From NCBI RefSeq assembly GCF_030815955.1, contig NZ_JAUSXK010000001.1:310001-374000 (forward strand): a stretch of DNA of 64,000 nucleotides. Reading direction: 5' to 3'. A program made the position numbers and the translations under genes. The stretch is from Microbacterium murale (GTDB lineage Bacteria > Actinomycetota > Actinomycetes > Actinomycetales > Microbacteriaceae). The notes beneath the pieces were generated by a model. The model was given only the letters and a program-made list of their open reading frames with translations, made no database searches and was not told the origin of the DNA. Of this stretch, positions 26,355 through 37,281 are shown piece after piece; the stretch's first letter is position 1; each line of letters starts with the position of its first letter.

Positions 26355-28036
26355 CCGAGCTGCGAGGTGTCGGTATCGGCCGCGGCGTCGGACAAGGTCC
26401 GGTCGTCCGAATGGCCGAGGCGTTGCCGGCGCCGGAGAACACCCCCAGCGCGGTCGGTCCCGATGCCGAGCGCACCCGTGCCCGCGAAGCCGTCGCGGCA
26501 GTCGCCGCGGAGCTGCAGCAGCGCGCTGAGACCGCAGGAGGATCAGCGCAAGAGGTGCTCGAGGCCCAGGCGATGATCGCCGAGGACCCCACCCTTCAGG
26601 ACGAGGTCGATTCCCGCATCGACGACGGCAGCACGGCCGAATGGGCCGTGCACGACGCCTTCGCCGGTTTCCGTGCGACGCTGGAGGCGGTCGGCGGCTA
26701 CCTCGGAGAGCGTGCCGCTGATCTGGACGACATCGCGCAGCGCGTCCTCGCGCACCTCAGGGGCCTCGATGCCCCCGGTGTGCCGGACCCAGGACATCCC
26801 TTCGTGCTCGTCGCACGCGATCTGGCACCCGCGGACACGGCGCTGCTCGACCTCGAGCAGGTGCTGGCACTGGTCACCACCGACGGCGGACCCACGTCCC
26901 ACACCGCGATCCTCGCCAGGGAGAAGGGCATCGTCGCCATCGTCGGCGCGACGGAGGCCACGACACTGGCAACCGGGACCATGGTGATCGTGGATGCTGC
27001 TGCCGGCACCGTCACGACTGATCCGTCGGCGGAGCAGCTCGACCGGGCGGCCCAGCGGGCTGCTGCACGCGATGCCGCCGAGAGTGCGCCACCGACTCCC
27101 GGGGCTCTCGCGGACGGTACGGCCATCGCCCTGCTGGCGAACCTCGGGAAGCCTGCGGATGCCGCGGATGCCGTGGCGCGCGGCGCCGAAGGCGTCGGTC
27201 TGTTCCGCACCGAGTTCCTGTTCCTGTCTTCGGCGCAGGCGCCCACCGTGGCCGAGCAGCGCGAGTCGTATCGCGAGTTGCTCGCGGCCTTCAGCGGCAA
27301 GAAGGTCGTGGTGCGGATGCTGGATGCCGGCGCCGACAAGCCGCTCGCATTCCTCAACGACGCGCATGAGGAGAATCCCGCGCTGGGTCTTCGGGGACTG
27401 CGCTCGCTGCGCGCCAGCGAGGACATCCTCCGGGAACAGCTCACGGCGCTCGCGGAGGCAGATGCCCTGACAGACGCCGACCTGTGGGTCATGGCGCCCA
27501 TGGTGGCCACCGTCGAGGAGACGAAGTACTTCACCGCTCTGGCCCGTGAGTACGGAGTGAAGACAGCAGGGGTGATGGTGGAGATCCCCGCCGCCGCGCT
27601 GCTGGCCGACCGGGTGCTCGCGCACACGGACTTCGCGTCCATCGGCACGAACGACCTCACCCAGTACACGATGGCCGCCGACCGCATGCTCGGGTCCGTC
27701 GCAGGCTTCCAGGACCCGTGGCACCCTGCAGTGCTGCGCCTGGTCGGCGAGGTCGGTGCTGCCGGCGCCCGTCTGGGAAAGCCGGTCGGCGTCTGCGGCG
27801 AGTCCGCCGCTGATCCATTGCTGGCGGTGGTGCTGGTGGGGCTCGGAGCCACGAGCCTCTCCATGGCGTCGGCGGCGCTGGCCGACGTACGCCTCGCGCT
27901 CTCCGAGCGCACCCTCGACGAGGCGAAGCACCTCGCCGAAGTGGCTCTGGCGGCAGATGATGCCGCGAGTGCCCGCAACGCAGTGGCTGAAGCCGCGGCG
28001 ACCCTCCCTTCACATCAGAAAGAGACGACATCATGA
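26351..28036 (+). CDS. ptsI: PTS enzyme I (phosphoenolpyruvate-protein phosphotransferase)
   Basis: The 561-residue enzyme takes phosphate from PEP and passes it to HPr. It has the N-terminal GVGIGRGVGQGPV, the phospho-histidine in TTDGGPTSHTAILAR near residue 185, the PEP-binding RTEFLFL and DAGADKPLAFL, the IGTNDLTQY signature near residue 435 and the active-site Cys in GVCGESAADP near residue 480. Length is typical. Its position inside the mannitol operon, rather than at a separate pts locus, is notable. Confidence 0.96.
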   Translation: MTELRGVGIGRGVGQGPVVRMAEALPAPENTPSAVGPDAERTRAREAVAAVAAELQQRAETAGGSAQEVLEAQAMIAEDPTLQDEVDSRIDDGSTAEWAVHDAFAGFRATLEAVGGYLGERAADLDDIAQRVLAHLRGLDAPGVPDPGHPFVLVARDLAPADTALLDLEQVLALVTTDGGPTSHTAILAREKGIVAIVGATEATTLATGTMVIVDAAAGTVTTDPSAEQLDRAAQRAAARDAAESAPPTPGALADGTAIALLANLGKPADAADAVARGAEGVGLFRTEFLFLSSAQAPTVAEQRESYRELLAAFSGKKVVVRMLDAGADKPLAFLNDAHEENPALGLRGLRSLRASEDILREQLTALAEADALTDADLWVMAPMVATVEETKYFTALAREYGVKTAGVMVEIPAAALLADRVLAHTDFASIGTNDLTQYTMAADRMLGSVAGFQDPWHPAVLRLVGEVGAAGARLGKPVGVCGESAADPLLAVVLVGLGATSLSMASAALADVRLALSERTLDEAKHLAEVALAADDAASARNAVAEAAATLPSHQKETTS

Positions 28037-29688
28037 CGACGACGTCAACAGCCGCTCCGAAGCAGAGCGGGCTCAGGGTGGGCGTGCAGAGACTCGGCAC
28101 GTTCCTCTCCGGAATGATCATGCCGAACATCGCGGCCTTCATCGCCTGGGGCTTCATCACGATGCTGTTCATACCCGCCGGTTTCTTCGGCGCGGACAGC
28201 CCGTTCGGATGGCACTGGGCCCCGGTCGCCGAGATCATCGGCGGCGGCGGCGACTCCGCGCTCATCAATTGGCCGGGTGCGATGTCAGCGCTGGCCGAGG
28301 GCGATGGCGGCAACATCCTCGCCTACGTCGGCCTTGTAGGCCCGATGGTGACGTACCTGCTGCCGTTGCTCATCGCGAACACGGCCGGCCGCATGGTCTA
28401 CGCCGAACGCGGCGGCGTCGTCGCGACGATCGCCACGATGGGCGTCATCGTCGGCACCAACATCCCGATGTTCCTCGGTGCGATGATCATGGGACCGCTC
28501 GCGGCATGGATCACCAAGCAGATGGACAGGATCTGGGACGGCAAGATCCGGCCAGGGTTCGAGATGCTGGTGAACAACTTCTCCGCCGGCATCCTCGGCA
28601 TGATCCTCGCCATCGCCGGCTTCTTCGCGTTCGGTCCGGTGATGCTCGGCATCAGCACCGTGCTCGGAACCGCCGTCGACTGGCTCGTGCAGTTGCAGCT
28701 TCTGCCGCTCGTTTCGATCATCGTCGAGCCCGCCAAGGTGCTGTTCCTGAACAACGCCATCAACCACGGCGTGTTCACGCCACTCGGCATCGAACAGGCG
28801 GCCGAGAACGGCAAGTCCATCCTGTTCCTCATCGAGGCCAACCCTGGCCCCGGCCTCGGACTGCTGCTCGCGTTCACATTCTTCGGCGTCGGCGCTGCCA
28901 AGGCCTCCGCACCGGGAGCGGCGATCATCCAGTTCTTCGGTGGCATCCACGAGATCTACTTCCCGTACGCGCTGAGCAAGCCGACCACGATTCTCGCGCT
29001 GATCGCCGGTGGAGCTGCGGGCGTCACCACCAACATGCTTCTCGGCGGCGGACTGGGCTTCCCCGCTGCCCCTGGAAGCATCATCGCGGTGACCGCGGCC
29101 GCAGTCGGCGGCGGTGTGGGGAACCTGCTGGTCGTCTACCTGTCTGTCGTCATCGCCGCCGCCGTGACGTTCCTGATCACCGGGGTGATCCTGCGGGCGT
29201 CTCGCAAGCGCGACCTGGCCGCTGAAGGCGACGCGTTCGGCGCGGCTATCGCGCAGACCGAGGCGAACAAGGGCAAGAAGTCCGAGCACCTGTCGAATCT
29301 CGCGGCGTCCGCAGCGGGCGGCGGCGCGGCCGCCGCGGGCGCTGGCGCTGAGGCTGGGGGCGACGCTGCGGCGACGGCAGTCGCGACCACGCCGATCCAG
29401 AACATCGTGTTCGCCTGCGACGCCGGCATGGGGTCATCTGCGATGGGCGCGAGTGTGCTTCGCAACAAGCTGAAGAAGGCGGGTATCGAGGACATCAAGG
29501 TCACGAACCAGGCCATCGCGAACCTCGACGGCACCGCCGATCTGGTGATCACTCAACAGCAGCTGACCGATCGCGCGCAGGGCAAGTCCCCGAACTCGAT
29601 CCATGTCTCGGTGGACAACTTCATGAACTCCCCGAAGTATGAAGAGGTCGTCGAGATGGTGCGCAAGCAGAAGGAATCCGGCGAGTAA
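28033..29688 (+). CDS. mtlA: Mannitol-specific PTS IICB component
   Basis: The 551-residue permease transports and phosphorylates mannitol. The IIC domain (about residues 15-390) has multiple helices and the conserved GGIHEIYFPY near residue 300. A long Ala/Gly linker (about residues 415-455) leads to the IIB domain with the phospho-cysteine in VFACDAGMGSSAMGA near residue 462. The IIA domain is encoded separately by mtlF. The start overlaps enzyme I by four bases. Confidence 0.95.
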   Translation: MTTTSTAAPKQSGLRVGVQRLGTFLSGMIMPNIAAFIAWGFITMLFIPAGFFGADSPFGWHWAPVAEIIGGGGDSALINWPGAMSALAEGDGGNILAYVGLVGPMVTYLLPLLIANTAGRMVYAERGGVVATIATMGVIVGTNIPMFLGAMIMGPLAAWITKQMDRIWDGKIRPGFEMLVNNFSAGILGMILAIAGFFAFGPVMLGISTVLGTAVDWLVQLQLLPLVSIIVEPAKVLFLNNAINHGVFTPLGIEQAAENGKSILFLIEANPGPGLGLLLAFTFFGVGAAKASAPGAAIIQFFGGIHEIYFPYALSKPTTILALIAGGAAGVTTNMLLGGGLGFPAAPGSIIAVTAAAVGGGVGNLLVVYLSVVIAAAVTFLITGVILRASRKRDLAAEGDAFGAAIAQTEANKGKKSEHLSNLAASAAGGGAAAAGAGAEAGGDAAATAVATTPIQNIVFACDAGMGSSAMGASVLRNKLKKAGIEDIKVTNQAIANLDGTADLVITQQQLTDRAQGKSPNSIHVSVDNFMNSPKYEEVVEMVRKQKESGE

Positions 29689-29696
29689 TCGACCCG

Positions 29697-29727
29697 GTGG
29701 GGCGGATGCCGCTCGCATCCGCCCCAC
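29697..29727 (+). other. Intercistronic stem-loop between mtlA and mtlF
   Basis: Perfect 13-base arms GTGGGGCGGATGC and GCATCCGCCCCAC flank a five-base loop. It ends 20 bases before the mtlF ATG. Without a U-tract, it may be an RNA-stabilising or partial-termination element. Confidence 0.7.
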
Positions 29728-29746
29728 ATCGAAAGAAGGAGAAATC

Positions 29747-30181
29747 ATGGCCGTTCTGTCAATCGGACAGGTTCGCATCCACTCCGGCTCAGCGACTCAG
29801 GATGAGGCGCTGCAGGAGGCGACCGACATCCTCGTGGCGGCAGGCGCCGTCACACCCGCCTACGTGGACGCGATGCGTCAGCGTGAGGAGACCGTGTCGA
29901 CCTTCATGGGCAACGGCCTCGCGATCCCGCACGGCACGAACGAGACGAAGGAGACCATCCTCGACTCCGGCCTGTCCGTGGTCCGCTACGACGGCGGCGT
30001 GGACTGGGCCGGCGATCAGGCCACGTTCGTCGTCGGCATCGCGGGCCGCGGCGACGAACACCTCGAGATCCTCTCCCAGATCGCCATCCTGTTCTCCGAG
30101 GAGGACGACGTCGCAAAGCTCAACGCCGCCAAGACGCCGGACGAGCTTTACGCACTGCTGTCGGCGGTGAACGAAGGATGA
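29747..30181 (+). CDS. mtlF: Mannitol-specific PTS IIA component
   Basis: The 144-residue protein belongs to the mannitol/fructose IIA family. It accepts phosphate from HPr on the histidine in [12 protein letters not shown] (about residue 65) and passes it to the IIB domain of MtlA. AAGGAG lies six bases before the ATG at 29747, which rules out the longer frame. Its end overlaps mtlD by four bases. Confidence 0.95.
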   Translation: MAVLSIGQVRIHSGSATQDEALQEATDILVAAGAVTPAYVDAMRQREETVSTFMGNGLAIPHGTNETKETILDSGLSVVRYDGGVDWAGDQATFVVGIAGRGDEHLEILSQIAILFSEEDDVAKLNAAKTPDELYALLSAVNEG

Positions 30182-31323
30182 AGGCCGTCCATTTCGGTGC
30201 GGGTAACATCGGGCGCGGATTCGTAGGACTGCTGCTGCACGAGGGCGGTTACGAGATCGTCTTCTCCGACGTCGCGGGTGCGCTGGTCGACGCGATCAAT
30301 GCCACGGACGCCTACACGGTCCATGAAGCCGGCCCCGGCGGCGTCGATCGAGTGGTCACCGGCTACCGTGCGGTGAACAGCAAGACCGACCCGGATGCCG
30401 TCGCCGATGAGGTCGCGACCGCCGACGTCGTGACGTGCGCCGTCGGACCGACCGTGCTGCGGTTCATCGCGCCCGCGATCGTCGAAGGTCTGAAGCGGCG
30501 CTCCCCCGATCTCGCGGCCTTGAAGATCATGGCGTGCGAGAACGCGATCGGTGCCACGGATCAGCTGCGCGCCGAGATCGAGAAGCTAGACCCGTCTGCG
30601 GCCGATCGCGCGGTGTTCGCGAACACGGCCGTCGACCGCATCGTGCCCGCGCAGCCTGAGGGCGGCGGCGTCGATGTGACCGTGGAGCCGTATTTCGAGT
30701 GGGCGATCGAGTCCGGCCCGTTCGGTGGAGACCTGCCGCGCATCCCGGGCGCCCATTTCGTCGATGACCTCGCCCCGTACATCGAACGCAAACTGTTCAC
30801 CGTGAACACGGGCCACGCCGCGACAGCGTACTTCGGCGCGCAGGCCGGTCATGTGCGGATATCGGAAGCGCTCGCCGATCCTTCGGTCGCGGCACGCGTC
30901 GGTGCTGCGCTGGAGGAGACGTCCGCAGTGCTCAGCGCCGTGCACGGGCTCGATCCCGCCGATCTCGCCGAGTACCGCGCCACGATCCTCGAGCGCTTCC
31001 GCAACCCGGAGCTCGTCGACACCGTGCAGCGCGTCGGCCGCCAGCCGCTGCGCAAGCTCTCCCGCAACGAGCGCTTCGTCGGCCCAGCCGTCCAGGCCGC
31101 GGAGCGAGGACTCACCACCTCCGCGCTCGTCGCGGCCGTCGCCGCCGCCATCGCATTCGACGACGACACGGACGAGCAGTCCGTGGAACTGCAGCGGATG
31201 CTGCGCACCGAGGACGCCGACGTACTCACCGCGACCGTCACCGGGCTGGAGCCGGAGCATCCGCTCTTCGACGCAGTGCACCAGGTGTTCGCCGCACGTC
31301 AAGAGGAGCTGCGCACGCTCTGA
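30178..31323 (+). CDS. mtlD: Mannitol-1-phosphate 5-dehydrogenase
   Basis: The 381-residue enzyme oxidises mannitol-1-phosphate to fructose-6-phosphate with NAD+. It starts with the Rossmann motif [17 protein letters not shown], and has [10 protein letters not shown] near residue 120, the polyol-dehydrogenase NTAVDRIVP near residue 148 and [16 protein letters not shown] near residue 205, where the catalytic Lys and His lie. It completes the operon. Confidence 0.96.
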   Translation: MKAVHFGAGNIGRGFVGLLLHEGGYEIVFSDVAGALVDAINATDAYTVHEAGPGGVDRVVTGYRAVNSKTDPDAVADEVATADVVTCAVGPTVLRFIAPAIVEGLKRRSPDLAALKIMACENAIGATDQLRAEIEKLDPSAADRAVFANTAVDRIVPAQPEGGGVDVTVEPYFEWAIESGPFGGDLPRIPGAHFVDDLAPYIERKLFTVNTGHAATAYFGAQAGHVRISEALADPSVAARVGAALEETSAVLSAVHGLDPADLAEYRATILERFRNPELVDTVQRVGRQPLRKLSRNERFVGPAVQAAERGLTTSALVAAVAAAIAFDDDTDEQSVELQRMLRTEDADVLTATVTGLEPEHPLFDAVHQVFAARQEELRTL

Positions 31324-31401
31324 CGACTTCCCGCACGGCGATGCCGCTACGATCGAGCCGGGGGGGCGACAGATCGAGCACACCGTCGTGCGGGGAGCAC
31401 C

Positions 31402-32694
31402 ATGAGCAGATACGCCGTCATCGGCGCAGGCCCGTCAGGCCTGGCCATCGCGCGAGCACTGCAGATGCGGGGCATCGAAGTCGAGGGTTACGAGGCTTCC
31501 CACGGGGTCGGGGGCCTCTGGGACATCACCAACCCGCGCAGCACGATGTATGAGTCCGCGCACTTGATCTCATCTCGCACGACGACCGAGTTCTCCGAGT
31601 TCCCGATGGCCAGCGACGTCGATTACCCGAGCCACCGAGTGCTGCGCGACTACTTCCGGTCGTACGCTGATCGGTTCGGACTCACGTCGCTGTTCCGCTT
31701 CGACACTCGAGTCACCCGGCTCGAACCGCGTGATGGCGGATGGGATATCGCGTACGAGGGGCCGGACGGCACGGGCACGCGCTGGTATGCGGGCGTCGTG
31801 ATCGCGAACGGCACTCTCGCGGAGCCGAACATGCCGTCATTCGTCGGAGAGTTCACCGGAGAACTCATGCACACGAGTGCATATAAGAGCGCGGCTCAGC
31901 TGGACGGCAGACGCCTACTCATCGTGGGAGCCGGGAACTCCGGCTGCGACATCGCCGTGGATGGCGTCCATCACGCGGCATCCGTCGACCTGAGCGTGCG
32001 CCGCGGCTACTACTTCGTGCCGCGCTACCTGTTCGGCAGGCCCAGCGACACGCTCAATCAGGGAAGGCCTCTTCCTGCACGCATCAAACAGGCAGTGGAC
32101 TCCCGTGTGCTGAAGGCGTTCACCGGGGATCCGGTGCGGTTCGGTTTCCCGACGCCCGACTACCGCATCTACGAGTCGCACCCGATCGTGAACACCATGG
32201 TGCTGAACCACCTCGGGCAGGGTGATCTGCGCGTGCGCGCCGACGTCGAACGGTTCGACGGTCGCACCGTCCGGTTCCGCGACGGGTCGAGCGGCGACTA
32301 CGACCTCGTGATGCTCGCGACGGGATACCGCCTGGACTATCCGTTCGTCGACCGGGAGCACCTGCAGTGGCGCGGCTCGTCCCCGCGGCTCTTCCTCAAC
32401 ATGTTCCCTGCGACGTTCAACGGTCTGTACATGATGGGCATGATCGAGGCGTCTGGCATCGGATGGCAGGGGCGTTTCGAGCAGGCAAAACTCTTGGCGA
32501 GCTATCTCGCGGCCTCCGAACGAGCTCCGGAGAGCGCCGAACGATTCCGCGAGAGGGTGACCGGCAGCCCATGGCCGGACGTCACCGGCGGTTACCGCTA
32601 CCTCGGCCTCGATCGCATGGCCTACTACGTCAACAACCACGCGTACCGCTCAGCCGTGCGCCGCGAGCGTGAGGCACTGGAGCGGGCCGGATGA
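31402..32694 (+). CDS. Flavin-containing monooxygenase-like oxidoreductase
   Basis: The 430-residue protein has an FAD-binding motif at its start (YAVIGAGPSGLAIARAL), the GGLWD segment typical of flavin monooxygenases, and an NAD(P)-binding motif LLIVGAGNSGCDIAV near residue 170. The ATGYRLDYPF motif comes near residue 310. Such enzymes oxygenate small amines, thioethers or ketones; the substrate is not predictable. GGGGAG precedes the ATG, and a TACGAT hexamer at 31348-31353 is a possible -10. Confidence 0.85.
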   Translation: MSRYAVIGAGPSGLAIARALQMRGIEVEGYEASHGVGGLWDITNPRSTMYESAHLISSRTTTEFSEFPMASDVDYPSHRVLRDYFRSYADRFGLTSLFRFDTRVTRLEPRDGGWDIAYEGPDGTGTRWYAGVVIANGTLAEPNMPSFVGEFTGELMHTSAYKSAAQLDGRRLLIVGAGNSGCDIAVDGVHHAASVDLSVRRGYYFVPRYLFGRPSDTLNQGRPLPARIKQAVDSRVLKAFTGDPVRFGFPTPDYRIYESHPIVNTMVLNHLGQGDLRVRADVERFDGRTVRFRDGSSGDYDLVMLATGYRLDYPFVDREHLQWRGSSPRLFLNMFPATFNGLYMMGMIEASGIGWQGRFEQAKLLASYLAASERAPESAERFRERVTGSPWPDVTGGYRYLGLDRMAYYVNNHAYRSAVRREREALERAG

Positions 32695-32703
32695 AGTCGC
32701 GGT

Positions 32704-32709
32704 TACGCT
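32704..32709 (+). promoter_or_regulatory. -10 element TACGCT of the alpha/beta hydrolase gene, leaderless type
   Basis: TACGCT, six bases, then GTG at 32716. Confidence 0.5.
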
Positions 32710-32715
32710 GACTGT

Positions 32716-33471
32716 GTGCAGAAGAAGCGACGCCGGAGAATCCTGGCCAGGGTCGGATGGAGTGTCCTCGTCGTCGTCCTCCTCGTCATCGGGGGGACGA
32801 TCGCCTGGAGCCAGATCGGCGTCAGCGAGGCCGAAGCCGAGCCTCTTGCTGCCGTACGCGCGAACCCCGACGTCACGATCACGGATGACGCGGCGGGAAT
32901 CGTCCTCTCCCCCGCAGGCGGCTCCTCCGACATCGGTCTCGTCTTCATCCCCGGTGCCAAGGTGGATCCTTGGGCGTATGCCGCGACGCTGCAGGATCTG
33001 GCAGCGGAAGACGACATCACCGTCGTCATCACCAAGCCGTGGTTGAATCTCGCGTTCTTCGATCTGCGTCCGCTCGACGCCTTCACCTCTCTCGTGCCCG
33101 ACATCGATCTGTGGATGGCCGGCGGCCATTCTCTGGGCGGCGTCCGCGCCTGCCAACTCGCGACGGATGCTGATGCACTTGTGCTGTTCGCGTCGTACTG
33201 CGCGACAGATCTGAGCGATACGGACCTGCCGGTGCTGAGCATCGCCGGCAGCGAGGACGGTCTGTCGACGCCTGAGGAGATCGCGGATGCCAGGCATCTG
33301 CTGCCGGAGGACGCCGAGCTCGTGGAGATCGAGGGGGCATCTCACTCCTCGTTCGGGGCGTACGGGCCTCAGGCGGGTGACGGAACACCCACGATCTCCG
33401 ACGAGGACATGATCGCCCAGCTCGCAGAGCTCGTCGGTGCGTTCGCAGACGAGGTCGATTCGTCAGGCTGA
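32716..33471 (+). CDS. Membrane-anchored alpha/beta hydrolase
   Basis: The 251-residue protein has a basic N-terminus (QKKRRRR) and one membrane helix at about residues 13-32, then an alpha/beta-hydrolase domain facing outside. The nucleophile Ser is in AGGHSLGG (about residue 138), the acid probably in AGSEDGLS and the His in EGASHSSFG near residue 212. It fits the Abhydrolase_5 group. The substrate is unknown. The gene is convergent with the PfkB kinase, with a tiny inverted repeat (GTCAC-GCG-GTGAC) between them. Confidence 0.85.
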   Translation: MQKKRRRRILARVGWSVLVVVLLVIGGTIAWSQIGVSEAEAEPLAAVRANPDVTITDDAAGIVLSPAGGSSDIGLVFIPGAKVDPWAYAATLQDLAAEDDITVVITKPWLNLAFFDLRPLDAFTSLVPDIDLWMAGGHSLGGVRACQLATDADALVLFASYCATDLSDTDLPVLSIAGSEDGLSTPEEIADARHLLPEDAELVEIEGASHSSFGAYGPQAGDGTPTISDEDMIAQLAELVGAFADEVDSSG

Positions 33472-33496
33472 GTCACGCGGTGACAATCCGTCGACG

Positions 33497-34354
33497 TCAA
33501 AGGACGGTGTCAAGCAGCGGATGCAGGTGTCTGCTGCCGAGGGCCTTCGCGGCCGAGTCTGCGCCGGCGGACAACGACACCGGCAGTGTCGCACCCTCCA
33601 GCCGGGCAGCCAGCACGCCGGCGAAGAACGCGTCGCCCGCGCCGTTCGTGTCGACGACGTCGACCGGCACGGCATCCACCCGATGCGTCTCGCCGTCGGC
33701 GTCCACAGCCACCGCGCCTTCTGCACCGAGCGTGCATACCGCGAAGGACGCCCCCGACGCGACACGTGAGCGCAGGAACCCGACCGGATCGGTCAGTTTG
33801 TCGGCGTTGCAGAACACCCCGTCAGCCGCGGCGAGGAACGGCCGGTGATACTCCGCCTCGCCGTCGTAGTCGTGCACGTCCACCCACACCGGCCTGCCGC
33901 TCGCCTGCGCGAGCGGCAGCAGCCGCAGGGGCTCTGCCGCGAGATCGAGCACTATGACCTCGGCATCCGACATCGCCGACCGCAGATCGTCGGCGATCGC
34001 GCCGGTCTGCTCAGACGGCGTGGACAGGTACAGCGAGACGCGTTCGCCGGCACGCGTCATCAGATTGAGGTGCCGCTCGGTGGTCGCACTCGCCCCCCAT
34101 CGTGCCTCGACTCCGGCCGCAGCCAGCGCAGCGCTGATCCGCCGACCCGGCTCATCATCGCCGACGAGCGCATACAGCAGAGCAGGCGTGCCCAGCGCGG
34201 CGAGGCTGAGCGCCTTGCCCGCGCTGGTCCCACCAACCGTCTCCCAGCTCTCCTGGGCGAACTGCATGTGCGGTACAGGCTCAGGCAGCCGGTCGAGCAC
34301 GACGATGGAATTCCAGGATGCCGGACCGACGATGAAGACGGCAGGGGCGGTCAT
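33497..34354 (-). CDS. PfkB-family carbohydrate or nucleoside kinase
   Basis: The 285-residue kinase has the N-terminal VGGTSAGKALSLAALG glycine segment and the C-terminal catalytic signature VDTNGAGDAFFAG with the base Asp near residue 243. Family members phosphorylate ribose, fructose-6-phosphate, adenosine and similar substrates. It is the last gene of the nucleoside uptake and salvage cluster, 17 bases after add, so a nucleoside or ribose substrate is a reasonable inference, not a certainty. Confidence 0.85.
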   Translation of the reverse strand: MTAPAVFIVGPASWNSIVVLDRLPEPVPHMQFAQESWETVGGTSAGKALSLAALGTPALLYALVGDDEPGRRISAALAAAGVEARWGASATTERHLNLMTRAGERVSLYLSTPSEQTGAIADDLRSAMSDAEVIVLDLAAEPLRLLPLAQASGRPVWVDVHDYDGEAEYHRPFLAAADGVFCNADKLTDPVGFLRSRVASGASFAVCTLGAEGAVAVDADGETHRVDAVPVDVVDTNGAGDAFFAGVLAARLEGATLPVSLSAGADSAAKALGSRHLHPLLDTVL

Positions 34355-34371
34355 GGTTGGACGGCGTCCCG

Positions 34372-35490
34372 TCAGTCGTTCCGGAACCCGTCGGCGATCA
34401 TCTCGACGAGCTCCTCGCGCTCCTCCACTGGGAGGAAGGCCGCTGATGCCGCGTTGAACTGGAAGGCCTCCAGGTCATCCAGGTCGTAGCCGAAGGCATC
34501 GACGAGCAGGGCGAGCTCACGGGTCAGAGACGTTCGGCTCATGGTGCGGTTGTCGACGTTCACCGTCACGGAGAAGCCCAGCTGATACAGCAGATCGAAC
34601 GGATGATCCGCGAGTTCGGTACCCCAGGCCTCGATCGCCCCGGTGTGCACGTTCGACGACGGCGAGAGTTCGAGAGGGATCTCCCGATCGCGCACCCACC
34701 GTGCGAGATCGCCGAACTTGACCTGGACCTCGTCACCGTCTCGCTCGATGACGTCGAGATCGCTGACGATGCGCACACCATGCCCCAGGCGAAGAGCACG
34801 GCCGTCGATCAGCGCGCTGCGGATCGACGCGAGCCCAGCGGCCTCACCCGCATGGACGGTGACGGGGAAGAAGTTCTCGGCGAGCAGATCGAACGCCTCA
34901 CTGTGATCGGATGCGGGGTGGCCGTCTTCCGGGCCCGCGATATCGAAACCGACGACGCCGGCCTCGCGGTTGTCGAGCGCAAGCTCGGCGATCTCGAGGG
35001 AACGATCGCTCTGACGCATCGCGCTGAGGATCTGGCCGACGCGGATGCTGCGCCCGGAGTGGTCCACGGCGTCCTCGCCGTCTTCGATGCCCTGCTGCAC
35101 CGCCTCGACTGCTTCGTCGAGCGACAGGCCGCCTGCGAGGTGCTGCTCTGGCGCCCAGCGCACTTCCCCGTAGATCACGCCGTCATCCGCGAGATCCTCC
35201 ACGAACTCGCGCGCGATGCGGGTGAGGCCATCGGCCGTCTGCATCACACCGACCGTGAGTTCGAACGTCTTCAGGTAGTTCACCAGCGATCCGGAGTCGC
35301 TCTGCGCCGCGAACCATTCACCGAGCGCCTGCGCGTCGGACGCCGGCAGCGCCAGGCCCGCATCCTCTGCCAGTTCGATGATCGTCGCCGGGCGCACAGC
35401 GCCGTCGAGATGGTCGTGCAGTGAGATCTTCGGCAGTGAGCGCAGTGAGATTCCCTGCAGCTCCTTGTCACCGTCGGCAGCGATCGACAT
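34372..35490 (-). CDS. add: Adenosine deaminase
   Basis: The 372-residue enzyme converts (deoxy)adenosine to inosine. Metal and substrate residues are in SLHDHLDGAVRP near residue 27, YGEVRWAPEQHL near residue 105, VTVHAGEAAG near residue 213, RLGHGVRI and LSPSSNVHTGA. The ATG at 35490 has AGAGGA about ten bases upstream; the longer frame is intergenic shadow. It lies between deoA and the PfkB kinase gene in the nucleoside salvage run. Confidence 0.94.
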   Translation of the reverse strand: MSIAADGDKELQGISLRSLPKISLHDHLDGAVRPATIIELAEDAGLALPASDAQALGEWFAAQSDSGSLVNYLKTFELTVGVMQTADGLTRIAREFVEDLADDGVIYGEVRWAPEQHLAGGLSLDEAVEAVQQGIEDGEDAVDHSGRSIRVGQILSAMRQSDRSLEIAELALDNREAGVVGFDIAGPEDGHPASDHSEAFDLLAENFFPVTVHAGEAAGLASIRSALIDGRALRLGHGVRIVSDLDVIERDGDEVQVKFGDLARWVRDREIPLELSPSSNVHTGAIEAWGTELADHPFDLLYQLGFSVTVNVDNRTMSRTSLTRELALLVDAFGYDLDDLEAFQFNAASAAFLPVEEREELVEMIADGFRND

Positions 35491-35548
35491 GGAATGGGTG
35501 TCCTCTCGACGGCGGCGCCTCGACGAACTCGCCCGAGGCGCCTCCAGC

Positions 35549-36861
<1,313 letters not shown>

Positions 36862-36865
<4 letters not shown>

Positions 36866-37260
36866 CGGACATCCTCCAGGTCACGCGGCCCGAATGCATC
36901 GGGCAGCACCTCATCGATCGTGCGGATGCCCGACACGGTCTCCAGCAGCATCTCGGGCATGGAGTGCTCGAACAGCAGCTGGCGGCACCGCCCGCACGGC
37001 ATGATGGTCTGCCCGTCGTTGTTGACGCATACGAACGCCACGAGGCGTCCGCCGCCGGACATGTGCAGGTCGCCCACCAGCGCGCACTCGGCGCACAGGG
37101 TCACCCCGTACGAGGCGTTCTCCACGTTGCATCCGGCCACGATCCGACCGTCGTCGACGAGAGCGGCCGCCCCCACCTTGTACCGCGAGTACGGGGCGTA
37201 TGCCTTGTGCATGGCGTCGGTGGCGACCTGGCGCAGTTCGTCCCAGTCGATGTCAGTCAT
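36862..37260 (-). CDS. cdd: Cytidine deaminase
   Basis: The 132-residue enzyme converts (deoxy)cytidine to (deoxy)uridine. It has YAPYSRYKVGAA near residue 20, and the zinc site CNVENASYGVTLCAEC with the catalytic Cys-Ala-Glu, plus PCGRCRQ near residue 92. It is between the second nucleoside permease and deoA, so imported cytidine can be deaminated and then phosphorolysed. Confidence 0.96.
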
Positions 37261-37281
37261 TGTTACTCTGGCCCTGTCCCT

